A stretch of DNA of 64,000 nucleotides from the NCBI GenBank assembly GCA_001414345.1, contig LLCB01000096.1:62001-126000 (forward strand), given 5' to 3'. The notes below the pieces were generated by a model. That model ran no database searches. It was given only the letters and a program-made list of their open reading frames with translations, and was not told where the DNA came from. Shown here piece after piece: positions 13,165 through 24,890 of the stretch (position 1 is its first letter; each line of letters begins with the position of its first letter). This DNA is from Hymenoscyphus infarciens (Eukaryota; Ascomycota; Leotiomycetes; Helotiales; Helotiaceae). Made by a program: the position numbers and the translations under genes.

Positions 13165-13168
13165 TAGA

Positions 13169-13258
13169 TTAAATATTAAGCTAAGATTTAATATTAAGCT
13201 AAGATTTAATATTAGACTAAGATTTAGTATTAGACTAAGATCTAATATTAGACTAAGA
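13169..13258. repeat. 18-bp tandem array, five units
   Basis: Five consecutive 18-bp units of the form TTTAATATTARRCTAAGA differ at only a few C/T or A/G positions. It follows directly on the 57-bp duplication, and 18 is again divisible by three. Confidence 0.75.
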
Positions 13259-14015
13259 TTAAGAATTATAAATTAAGTATACTAGCTTTTATATAAGTAT
13301 AGTAGTAACTCCTTAGTCTTTAACTTTACTAAAAGCTATTAAAAAGCCTTTATTATTTAAAGTAATAGTAGGTTAATTCTCTTAATTACTTTTAACCTTA
13401 TTAATTAACTTTTTAATAAGTTTAATAGCTAGTATATTAGAGTTTACCTTCTAATACTTTTAGAATATAAGCGTAATATTAAGAACTAATAGACTTAATA
13501 AGCTACTAGCGTTTATAATATAGTCGAGAGCGTCGTCGTTCTTAGTAAGTATTATACTAACAGCTATATTATAAAAGACTATAATAGTATTAAAGCTAGT
13601 ATAGTATCTACTAGCTTTAATTAAGCGTAGTCGTTCTAGGCCGCTACTAAATATTTCGTTTAGTATTCTATTAACTAGTAAATATATTATAATAGAGGTA
13701 TATACTATATATTACTATAGTAATTTATATTATTTAAGTGTTTTATACTATTAATAAGATAGTAAGGATTTAAGTTATATTAGTAAATAAATAGATTAAA
13801 AGATAAAAGTTATAAGATAGATAGATAATAAGATTATAAGGTTTAATCTATAATTATAATATCAAAGCCTAAAATTTACAGAGTTACGTAATTACTATCT
13901 TAAGTATTAGACTAAAGATAAGGATTTTAGTAGATAACGAGTTAGTTAACTAATAAGAGTATATAGTCTAATTTAGTTACTACTAAAGGTAAACTCAACT
14001 AATAAGATCTAATAT

Positions 14016-14069
14016 AAGATTAAGTAATAGTAAGATTAAGCAATAATAAGATTAAGTAATAATAAGATT
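14016..14069. repeat. 16-bp tandem array, three units and a part
   Basis: Units AAGATTAAGTAATAGT, AAGATTAAGCAATAAT and AAGATTAAGTAATAAT are followed by a partial AAGATT. It lies about 400 bp outside the Mutator-like element. Confidence 0.65.
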
Positions 14070-14452
14070 AAAGTATATATAATATTATAGGAATAGTAAG
14101 TAAATTATTATAAAAAGATATTATATTAATATTTTTAAAAGTATATATATACTATACTCTTTAGAAAGGACTTTATAAGTCCTTTACTAGGAATAGTTAA
14201 AGCGTCGTAACTAAATACAGGTTAGCTTAAAACGTTATAGAATTAGTAGATAACTAGTCTTAATTTATATCTTAAATATAGCTTTTAAGACTAGAGAGGA
14301 GAATTCGTAGAAACTATTATAGATACGTCTTCTAATAACTAGCACTAGTACTTAACAAAGAGTATTATATCTTATAAGATATTATAAGAATAGTCTACTC
14401 TGTTTCTTACTCTAGTAGGCTTTAAATACTAGAGTAGCTTACTTTTAAATAA

Positions 14453-14605
14453 CAGTAATTATCTATTTTGCTCTCTAAATAATAATTTATATCTTAAATA
14501 TCTCTTAATTAATAAATAATACCTAGAATACCTCTTATTTTTATACCTCTTATTTTTAGAGAGTAAAACTATTAAAACAGAGGTATTCTAGTTAGTAAAT
14601 ATTTA
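14453..14605 (+). repeat. Left terminal inverted repeat of the MULE
   Basis: It pairs with 17,592-17,746 over roughly 150 bp, with mismatches mainly of the C/T or G/A type and one small indel near the inner end. It includes the internal words GAGGTAT and CTAGAATACC, present in both arms. Confidence 0.85.
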
Positions 14606-14660
14606 CTACTTTTACTATATATCTACACCTGTTTTTAAGTAAATTAAAACTATATACTAG

Positions 14661-17530
14661 GATGTCTTATAATATTCGAGTACTAAAATCTATTCCTTCT
14701 CTATCTTCTTCTACTATTACTACTACTACTAATATACTAGCTTTTAAGTATAAGAATAAGATAGAGTGTAAGCAGCGTATAAAGCCTTATTATATAATAT
14801 TAAAAGAGCTTAATTAATAAGAATAATAAGATAAAGCTATTATGAATAAATTAATAGGTAATTCTATATTAGTAGATACTAACGTTTTAAAGGATATTAT
14901 ATAAATTAGTTAAGAGTAGCCTACTCTTAAAAAGGTAAAAGAGGCTATAATCGTTTATTTAATTAATTAGGACAAGTCTTATAAGATTATAAAGTTAGAT
15001 AAAGGTTAGTTTATCCTTAAGTATAAGATAAAAGAGATATATAAATTCTACCTATATATTATCCTTTCTAAGAAGACTTAGCGTATAATCCTTTAAGCGT
15101 ATACCTCTTACTCTTACTTAACTAATATATATCTTAATTACTATAGTAAGAATAGTATATAATATATCCTTAATACCTATACTAAATCTATTAATTAAGA
15201 TTCTAACCTTAAAGTAAAGAATTTAGTAAATAATAAGAAGTTACTTAGCTAAGGTAATATTATATTAAATTATTAGATATATTACGCTATCTAAAAGCAA
15301 TGTAAAAAGAGTTTTAAGAAGGAAAAGAATTCGTTTACGCTTATGTTAAATTATATAAAGGCGTTCTAAGATTTAGATCCTACTTACTATACGTGTCTTT
15401 AAATCGACTAGGAAACTATAGAATTCGAGAGCGTATTTATTATTTTAGAACCTCTTTATAATACTATTAAATATATCTGCTACTTTACTAGAGTTAATAC
15501 TATATATACTTAATTAAAGTTTAAGATAGTGCTAGTAATTACTATTACGATTAATATTAATAATAAGATATTGTTAATTTACTAGGCGTTATTACTAAAG
15601 GAGGACGAGAAGTTGTAGAAGTAGGACTTTATGAATATAGTATATGCTTTTTAAACTCTTTAAGTAATATATAAGAATAGTAATAAATAAGTACTAATTA
15701 GTAACTACTAAAAGAGCCTATGAAAGTAACTTCTAATAGCCTTTCTAAAGGCTTACGCTCTTATATATTATTAGTATATTATAAATAATATTACCTTTTA
15801 CTATAGTAAGGAATTAAGATAACTTTAGTAGAGACTTTACTATATAAAAGATAGAGATACTTACTAGGAAACTCTATTATAAATAGTAAAGTTTAAGAAG
15901 AAGTATAGTAATAAAACCCTCTTTAAATACGTTGCTACTATTCTAACTAATATTTATTCTATATATAAGGTTATCTCTATTAAAGGACTTTTATAATATA
16001 GCTATAATATATTAAACATTATTAAGAGTATTAACTTAGTATAGAGCGAGATTCGGAATCGTTTACTAATATAACTACTTAATAGTATATAGGATTAGGT
16101 AATAAAGAAGTTTTATTTATACTATAATTCGTCTACTAAATTTAGTAATACTAAAGTCTTAAATAAGTTATAGAAGCTCTATCTTAAAAAGCTAGAGTAT
16201 ATTAAAAAGTATAAAGTTATTCTTATTAGTAAAGACGTCTACTAAGTTAATACTTCTAAAAAACATTACTACTAAGTTAACTTTAAAGAGCGTACTTACT
16301 TATACCTCTCTTTCTAGGATTATTAATTACCTTACTTATATATAATTACTTATTAATAATATCTTATTATTAACGTTATATAATTCTTCTACTATAGCTA
16401 TTTACTCTTAAATTATTATATAATATACTATTCTACTTTTGAGCCTTTCCTTATAATTAATAAGCTTTGTTCTACTCTTAGTATTTTACTACTACTAATT
16501 AAGCGTTATATAGAACGACTAAAAAAGGTATGTATTTACTAAGAGTATTAACTATTAAATTATAAGTATTATAATTACTAAGAAGTTAGCTATAATTTAA
16601 GAATATATATAGGTATACTATTAGCTTATAAGCGTATATAAAAGGTAAAAGAGGTAGTTTTTAGGAAAGATAGTAACTAATTAAGTAATAACGAGTTTAG
16701 AGACTAGGAAGTCTTTCTTAAAGATATTAATAATAATCCTTTCTACTAATCTAATCTTACTACTGCTAATAAAGTACGAATTATCTTCTATTATTGAAAC
16801 CGAGTTTTAGAATCTCTTAAAAATAAGGATAAGAATAAGGATAGAGATAGAGATAGTAGAGAGGAATATAAGAAGGAATTTAATAGCTTTTCTAATAGCT
16901 TAGAGGACTTTTTCCTATTATCTAAGCTACTACTAGAGGAGCTATTTAAGCTCGACGAACTCTTAATTACGAGTATAAGTAACGATAGCGAAACTAAGCG
17001 AGCTATAGAGAGCGTATAATATTAATATAATATTACTAGTAGAAGAGGAATTAATAAGCGATTTATTAAGCTAGGAGTATATCTTAAAGTTTTAAGTACT
17101 TAAGATAAGAAGGAAAAGCAACGATTAAGTAATAGTTAGAGTATAATTAATAGGTATTATTACTATATAGATTAAGAGCGTATAGTAGATATTAATAGAC
17201 GTCGCCTTATACTATTAATATTAGATTAATTATATAGAGTAAAGGTAGTAGAGTAGGAGTAGGAGTAGAAGTAGAAGTAGAAGTAGGAGTAGGAGTAGGA
17301 GGATATAGACGTTTAGAGCGAAATTAGTATAGATAGTACTAAGCCGAGAATTAATCCTGCTATATAAGGAGGAATTAGAATTAAGGTTAATCTAAGTACC
17401 TAGGAGGGCTAAAAAGCTATTAATTTAAGAGATAAAAGTGTTAAGCGAAAGCGTAAGAATTAGAGTATTATACTAGAGAGTATTTATAAAAGTTTACGTA
17501 TTAGGAAGTAGGTAGATAGTATAGTAGTAG
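14661..17530 (+). pseudogene. MULE transposase relic
   Basis: A remnant reading frame can be followed on plus from an ATG at 14,661. Around 15,580-15,830 it keeps the spacing of the MULE catalytic region: a pattern like ALLLKEDEK, followed by a YK...ISNYQ (TDxxxAL-like) segment, then IAFLKAYALIYYQYIINNI (FPxAxhxxCxWHIxxN-like). Numerous TAG/TAA codons replace Trp or Gln. The C-terminal part is low in complexity (repeated AGTAGGAGTAGG near 17,245-17,300). The family assignment rests on these motifs plus the 9-bp target duplication. Confidence 0.7.
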
Positions 17531-17591
17531 GTTAATTTACTATATTTATTAAATTTTTAGTGTATTAGTATAGAGAAAATAATAAATAAGG

Positions 17592-17746
17592 AAAATATCT
17601 TTACTAACTAGAATACCTCTATTTTAATAGTTTTACTCTCTAAAAATAAGAGGTATAAAAACAAGGGGTATTCTAGGTATTATTTATTAATTAAGAGATA
17701 TTTAAGATATAAATCATCATTTAGAAGGCAAAATAGATAATTACCG
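17592..17746 (-). repeat. Right terminal inverted repeat of the MULE
   Basis: This is the reverse complement of the left arm. It retains more C and G residues than the left arm (for example ACCG against ACTG at the tip, and an inner CAAGGGG against TAAGAGG), so it looks less heavily mutated. Confidence 0.85.
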
Positions 17747-17764
17747 TTTAAATAATAAAAGCAG

Positions 17765-20700
17765 ATTTCTATATTATATTCTTATATTCTAACTACTTTA
17801 CTTTAAAGTATAGCTATATAAGACCTTTTATTAGCTTTTATATCTCTTTGCCTAGGATTTCCTTAATAATATATCGCTCTTTACTATTAACGTATAAGAG
17901 TAGTTTAAGCTTAAATACTAAGTTACTAATAAAGTAAATAATCTTAAATAGTCCTAGTTTTAGAAATAAGAGTTTAGTAAAGTTTTATAAAGAGTAGCTC
18001 TTCTTATAACTCTTAGCTATATAAAAGAAGGCGTAATTGCTAAATTTAGAAGATATATGCTTTTTATTATAGTATATCTTTATATATACTTATACTATTT
18101 TAACTAAGACTTCTACTTACTTTTATAATTAGTCTCTATATATAATAAAGTCGAAATCTAATCCTACTTCGTCTATTCCTAGTTAAGTCTTTACTTCGTA
18201 GCTATATATTATTATAAATAGTATAACTTCTATAGATATATTAATAAAGGTATTTAGAGATAGCTCGATAAAAGAGATAATATCTTCCTATTTAGACTAA
18301 TTATATACTCTACTAATAGTATAGCGTAATATATATACTACTATCTAATTACTTCTCTCTATCTATCTATTCGCTACTAAATAATATACTATAGTAAAAG
18401 CTAGTCTAGTCTTTAATAATTTAAAGAGTCTTTTCTAGAAGGTAGATTAAAACTTTAAGTCTTAATTAGAAATAATATAATATAGTAGGCTCTAATTACT
18501 ATATACTCTCTTAAAAAAAGGTTTACCTAGTCTTTTATAGTATATATATCTTTACCTACTATTAGCTTAATAGCTTTTATATATTTATATATAATTATAA
18601 GGATTTTATTATTACTATTATTAGTTATAGGTAAATTATTAATAAAGTCTATAAAAAGTATTATAAATAGTATTATTAAATATTTAATAAGCTAAAGGCT
18701 TCTCTAAAGTAAGATATTCAAAGGCTTAGCTATTTAGTAGATAGAGTAGGTTATAATATACTCTTTAATCCTTTTATATATCTTAGAGAAAAACATATAT
18801 TCCTTAACTTACTTATATACTCTTTCTATACTAAAATAACCTTTATTATTATAAGTAGTAATAAGAATATCTTTAATATACTTTTAAGAAATATATAGCC
18901 TTTTCTTATCTTAATCTTAAAAAAATAAGAGTCTACTTATAAAGTTAAAATAGAAACTTTCTAAAGTAGTATAATAAGTACTACTTTTTATATCTATATA
19001 TTATCTAGCTAGCTTCTTATATATAAGTCTAAAAGCACGGTTATAAGGTATCTCCTTAGCTATATCTTCTAGAATATCTTTACTTATTATAAGAGTAGTT
19101 AATCTCTTTAGATTAAGTAGTATAGGTTCTATTAAATTTAAAGTAATCCTAGCTAAAAAGAGTAGCACCTTTAACCTAGCTTATTAAGTTTATATAAGAA
19201 AGTAGTATAGTCTAAAAAGGTATTAGGCTATTTAATAGCTCTAATAGCTTCTACTTTATCTTCTATAGTATATAAGCTATAGTAAGTAACCTAATACTCT
19301 AAAGCCTTTAGTCTAGGCTAAGCGAAATAGCACTTTAGTAATAATAAAGTAATACTAGATTTATATAGTTACTTAAAAACTTAGGAAAAGTAGACTAGAT
19401 AATCCTCTTTTATCTATAAAAAGATAATAGTATTATTTATAAAAACGTATATAAATTACTATAATAGATTACTAAAGAGATTTTCTATATAATATTAAAA
19501 GAAGAATAGAGAGGTTACTAAACCTATTATACTAACTATAAGCTACTCTTAGTTATAGTATAGAGTAACGAAGGTAGTTTTCTACTTATCTTTTAGCTTA
19601 ATCTTTTACTAGAAGAAGCTTTTAGTTATATCTAGTACTAAAAATATTATAGCTTTATATATCGCTTATAAGATATTATCTTAGCGAGATAGAGGCTATA
19701 CGTCTATATAGAGCTTAGTATTAACTCTCTAAAGGTTAACTACTATATAAGGTTTACTATCTTACTATATAAGAAAAGCTAGTAATACTACTAGCGAAGG
19801 CTAACCTAAGAGGACTTTTTCTACTACTTCGATTTTAGTAAGAGGATTAATAATACTATTAATAGCTTACTTATTCTTATAAGATATATTATAAAGGGCT
19901 TACTTTAGGTTCTTAATATTAATACTATTTTAAAAGTTAATAGATATCTCGATTCTATTATTAAAATATCTAAGCTTACTATAAAATAGTAAAGTATTAT
20001 TTTAAATAATACTACTTACTTTAAGTTAGTAATCTTCTCTTTAATATTCTAATATATTTGCTTTTAAGATATTAATAGAGTTAAGATTAGTGAAAAGAGG
20101 TTTAATAAGAGCTACTAGGTAAGGCTATCTATTAGATTACTTATTTTTAGATTACTTAGATATAAGTAGAAGTTCTTTAAAAACGTTAGTAAGGTTTAGG
20201 TATACTATATAATTAGAGTTCTCTCTAGAAGCCTCTTTAAGCTACTCTAGGAACTCTAGGATTTAGCTTTTAATAATACGAATAAGTATATTCCTAAGGT
20301 TTACGTATATTAGCGGCTTATTATCTTCGTTAATAATAGCATATACTAAGCTTTTATAAGAGCTAATTACTATATCTTTTTAAGTATAAGATACGACGAG
20401 ATATCTCTAAGTATATACTAGTATAATATAGTATTTAACTCGTATATTTATAGCTTTAAGAGGTTTAAGAATATAAGTCTTTATAGTATATATAGTTATA
20501 TAAGCTCGCTCTTTTACTATATTATTAAAGTATATAATATAAAATTAATATTTATAATATTAAATATAGTCTATCTTAGTTAGGTTCTTCTACTATTAGA
20601 AATCTATATAGTTTAGTTTTAAGAACCTAGTACTAATAAGAATATTATAGCCTAGGTCCTCTATAATATATACTTTAGCTATAAACGAAAAAACTACTCT

Positions 20701-21000
20701 ATTTATAGAGTATAGGTAAAAGAGTAATTTAATAAAGTTTTAGCTTAAAAGGTCTTTTCCTACCTCGTTTAAGTTTATAGTACTAGAGCTAATAGTTAGT
20801 ATAATATTAGAGAAACATTTCTTAAGAATCTATAAGCTAAATAGACTAATCTCTAAGCTAGTATTAGAGTAGAATTCTATTAAGTAGCTACTAAAGGATT
20901 TTATTATATACTTAGTACTATTATAATACTTATATAAAGTACTATCGACAAAGTATAAGCTAGTTAGCTTTCTAATTACTACTAGAGGAAACTCCTTCTT
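17765..21000 (-). mobile_element. Second Ty3/gypsy pol relic, minus strand
   Basis: Read on minus, the order from high to low coordinates is reverse transcriptase (about 20,000-19,200), integrase (about 18,700-18,050) and a chromodomain-like end (about 17,905-17,765). RT clues are a VFINNTIIF segment near 19,430 (VFIDDTxIFS-like palm) and an IEDKVEAIRAIKQPNTFLD segment near 19,240, the usual RT connection. The integrase end again shows a (GATA)-like run at 18,355-18,372 that stands for GQTER. Stops are of the RIP type. Gag and protease probably lie above 20,000 but I could not delimit them, and I found no LTR pair. Confidence 0.65.
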
Positions 21001-24000
21001 TAAGAGCTCTACTAGAGATTTATTCCTCTTCCTAGGTTAATTAGTATAAGATAGTTTACTATAAAAGTTAATTTTATCTAGTAAACTATCTACTTATATA
21101 TCTTTATTTAGATCGTCTAAGAGTAATTCGTAGTTTATTAGAGATAGTAAAGAAGCTATATTCAAGGCTACTAGAGAAAGAAGCGAAACTTTAATATCTT
21201 TATTTAAAGTATCTATAAAAGTAATTATAAGACTATTAATAATAGAGGTATTAATAATATTAGATATAATAAGAGCTCTCTTAGTTATTTTACTTATTTT
21301 AGTAAGAGGTTTATATCTTTTAATTATTTTTAGGTTTTTAGTTTTTTTAGTCTCCTTTATAATACTTAATAATAGTAATAAGAATATATAAATGTCTTAT
21401 TATACTATATTATTAATATTAGGTAATTAAGTTATAATAAGAGAAATTATAGATAGTATACTACTCTAGAGTAATTACTAGAGTTGTTTTCTAAATCGTT
21501 ATTAGAATACGAATTAATTAGCTGATTTTCTTAGTTCTATAATATATTAATCTTATAGATAGAAGTAAATTAGATATATATCTATTTATTTATAGGAATA
21601 AGGTTATTATTACTAGCTTTAGTAAGATATACTAGAACTATAGAAGTAATCTACTTTTAATTATTTAGAATATTTAGTAAGACTTATAAGAGTTATTACT
21701 ATTATCTAAAGGTAGAGTATCTTAGAGGTATTAGGCTATACTTCTAGAGATATACTAAGGCTTTTAAGTAGAAAGAGACTAACTGTTAAAGGCTTAAGAA
21801 TATTCTAATATAGATATAAATTAGTTATATAGATTTAGCTATATATTTTAGTAGTAATTATCTATTTAATTTCCTCTAAGAAAACGTCGTTTATAGCCTT
21901 CTTAGTTATCTTAATTATCTCGATTATCTTAATCCTAATTATCTTAATTATTTCAATTATTCTAAGTACTATTTTAGTATAGGTAGTTATTACGATCCTA
22001 TTAGTCTTTAAGCTTCTTAAGTTCCTTTTCTTACTCTTTAACCTTAGTCTTTTTAGACTTAAATTATATATTAATTATAGCTTAAAATTATTATTACTAG
22101 GTTTTATATAAAGCTCTTAAGAAGTATTCTTACTAGAAACACCGGGTATAAAAGTAATCTAGAGTATTATTATACTACTTTAGTAATATATTAACTTATA
22201 AGAAAGAGTCTAAATCTAAGTATAGTTAATAGACTATTTAATCTTTAGTTATACTACTAGCTTTTATATATATAGCTTGTTTTTTAGATAGGTATTTTCT
22301 TAGTAGTAATTCCTATTCGTTTTTAAATTTAAACTTTATACTATTAGCTTCTTTTATTAATAGTAATAGATCCTTCTAGAAGTATATAGTTATCTACTCT
22401 CTCTATTCTTTAAAGTTGTATTAAAGTAGAGTATATACTTCTAGAAATAAGCTATTATACTATAATTAAGCATCTCTCTCTATAGTCTATAGTAAGAGAG
22501 CTAATACCTAGTAGTCGCTATAGCTTTAAATAAAGCTTTCTATCTAATTCAGCTATAAAGTAACCGGCGTAGTACTATTATACTTTAGGTTATAGGCTTT
22601 AAGATATATATTAGTTCTCTTAAAAATTATTATAGTAATAGTTTTAATTAGCTAAAGAATAACTATTCCTAGAAGTAGAAGCTATAATAATTAAGCTATC
22701 TTAAAAGTAACTTAGAAGTACTTTAAAGTCTACTTATAAGGCTATAGATAAGGCTAGCTTTCTAGTATTTATAACCGCTTTAGCTTCTATATCTTAGTAC
22801 TCTTTAATATCTATTAGATCTAAAGTATCTCTAGTATCTTCTTTATTATAACGTATCTAATTAAAGTAGTGTCTTTTTACTATAGATACTATATATATAA
22901 ATCATTAGCTAGTTCTTATCCTAGTACCTAGCTATCTTAGTCTTATTCTCTCTACTAATTCGACATATTATTACTAGATTATAAGAGGCTACTTTAGTCT
23001 TATTCTTCTTACTAATTTAATATATTATTACCTAAGTATAGAGAAGTAAGAAAGTATAATAATTATACTTCGTTATAGATATATATAAATAAGTTCTTTA
23101 TACTTATCTAGTAAAGAGAGAAAGTAAAAAAGTTAGCTTTAAAAGCAACTAGTTAGTTTAGCTTTATAGTCTTAAAGTCTTATAAAGCTTAGATCGTTAC
23201 TATTAGTCTAGAAGTTATAACGTTAAAGTAAAAGGTACTAGTAGTAAAAGGTAGTAATATATTATTTAAAGCTATAGAAGAAGCTAGAGAAGATAATAAT
23301 AATAAGATATTTTAAAAAGTAGTAAAAACTAGATCGTTAAGTCTTAATCAGTTAAAGAGAGTAGTTCTATCTCTAGTACCTTCCTAAGTAGTATAAGTAG
23401 TTACTCTTATCTAGAGCGTCTTAAGATTATACTTCTAGGTTAATAGATTAAAGAAGGTATAAGAAAGCTAGTAGAGGATTTAAGAGGCTTTAAGAGTAGC
23501 GAAGGAAAGAGAATAGAATTAAATCCTAAGCTTCTACGTTAGATAGAGTAAGAGGTATTAGGCTTACTATAATATCTAGGACTTCTAGAGCTTCTAAGGC
23601 TTCTAGTACTTCTAGAGCTTCTAAGGCTTTTAAGGCTTCTAAGGCTTCTAGTAAAGGTCTCTTAAATAGTAGATTTAGTGCCTTTATAAATCTGCTATTT
23701 ATTTAGTATTAACCGTTTCTATTTTATATTCTAATACTAAGAGATTTAATACTCTTATTTTTTAGTATATAAGTCGTAGTCTACGGAGTAGAGTAGATAT
23801 AGGTAAAGTAGTATCTTACGTTATACTTACTACTAATCGAGCTTCTTAAGAGACAGTTATACGCTCTATATAGAGTTATACTAGTATAGGCCGGTATTCG
23901 ATTTAAGTATATAAATATAAGATTATAGTAGAGGCGAAAGATATAATTTAGTAGATATATAATAGAGCGTATATAGAAGTATAAGAGTTTATATTTTAAT

Positions 24001-24890
24001 AGAGGCTTATCTAGAATCGAATTATAGTATTACTACTATATTATAGAATAGTTATATTAAATAGAGTTTATTATCTTACTCTAGTCGAGGCTTAAAAGAA
24101 GGTAGATTTAATATAATTAATATATAGTATATAAAACGTCTACTAAGAGAAGAGAGTATAAGGCGCTCGAAGCTATCTATAGGTTCCTCCGTCTATTAGC
24201 GCTAAGAGTCACGTAGTGTACTCTATAATAGTTCTATAAGAGAGTTCTATCTACGCTTATTAGAAGAGTTCTTATTCGCGCTTATTAAAAGAGTTCTATA
24301 TTCAAAGTTAGAAGAGCTCTACTTATTAACGAGAGTAAGTAGCGAGAATAGACTAATTATACTAACTCTAATAGCGGAGAGCGTTCTAAATACGTAGTAG
24401 CGTTAAATACGTAAGTAGAAGTTAAAGATATTATAGAGTATACTATAAGTATAAAGTATACTATATATATAAACCAGGCTTATAACTTTAACGTATTTTT
24501 AGGTTAAAAACGCTCTAAAGAGCCTTATATTCAGAGGTGAAAACTCTACTATATATATAGAGAAAAGAGGTTACGTAAGACTCTCTTTTTCTATAATAAA
24601 AAAGTTAAAAGTCGATTTTCTTAAGAGAGATATAACTAGAGGTCTTAGCGCTTTCTTAGCAGCCGCGGTATATAAGTCTTATAAAAATAGACTTTTATAT
24701 CTCTTATTAATTTATAATAATAACGCTTCTATTTATTTAATCTCTCTAGAGATATAATAAATATACTATAATTATTTTATTACTTAAAGGACGTAGCTCT
24801 AGCAAACGTTATTATTACCAAATACGAGAGAGCCTTTATAAACCCTAGTATCGGTTACTCTTTAGTGTTCTTGCGAAAAGTAGGGTCTAG
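21000..24890. other. AT-rich RIP sequence, not resolved
   Basis: Heavily mutated sequence with no open frame and no motif I can name. It may contain the gag and 5' LTR of the minus-strand gypsy element. Towards 24,450-24,890 the RIP bias weakens and CA/TG reappear, marking the edge of the block. Confidence 0.5.

Larger units (their letters stand above)
11542..14443. other. Unassigned AT-rich RIP sequence with tandem repeats
   Basis: No transposon protein motif was recognised on either strand between the gypsy right LTR and the Mutator-like element. It contains three short tandem arrays (annotated separately) and poly-purine/pyrimidine stretches. It may be the far end of the minus-strand gypsy element that resumes at 17.8 kb, if the Mutator-like element jumped into it; this is inference. 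Confidence 0.5.
14453..17746 (+). mobile_element. Mutator-like (MULE) DNA transposon, RIP-inactivated
   Basis: Long terminal inverted repeats (about 14,453-14,605 and 17,592-17,746) enclose a degraded transposase. The outer ends read CAGTAATTATC (left) and, in reverse complement, CGGTAATTATC (right). Immediately outside lie two exact copies of the 9-bp TTTAAATAA (14,444-14,452 and 17,747-17,755). A 9-bp target duplication with long inverted repeats is the hallmark of Mutator-like elements. Internal protein similarity agrees. The element is 3,294 bp. Confidence 0.85.
1..24890. other. AT-rich RIP-mutated transposon block
   Basis: This block is extremely AT-rich. CA and TG dinucleotides are strongly depleted by eye and TA is in excess, which is the footprint of repeat-induced point mutation (CpA to TpA on either strand). 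No reading frame of useful length survives, yet conserved transposon protein motifs can be read once TAG/TAA codons are taken as former Trp or Gln codons. Composition changes sharply to balanced sequence near 24,850-24,900. The sub-elements are listed separately. That this is RIP is inference from dinucleotide bias plus the kinds of codon changes seen. Confidence 0.93.
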
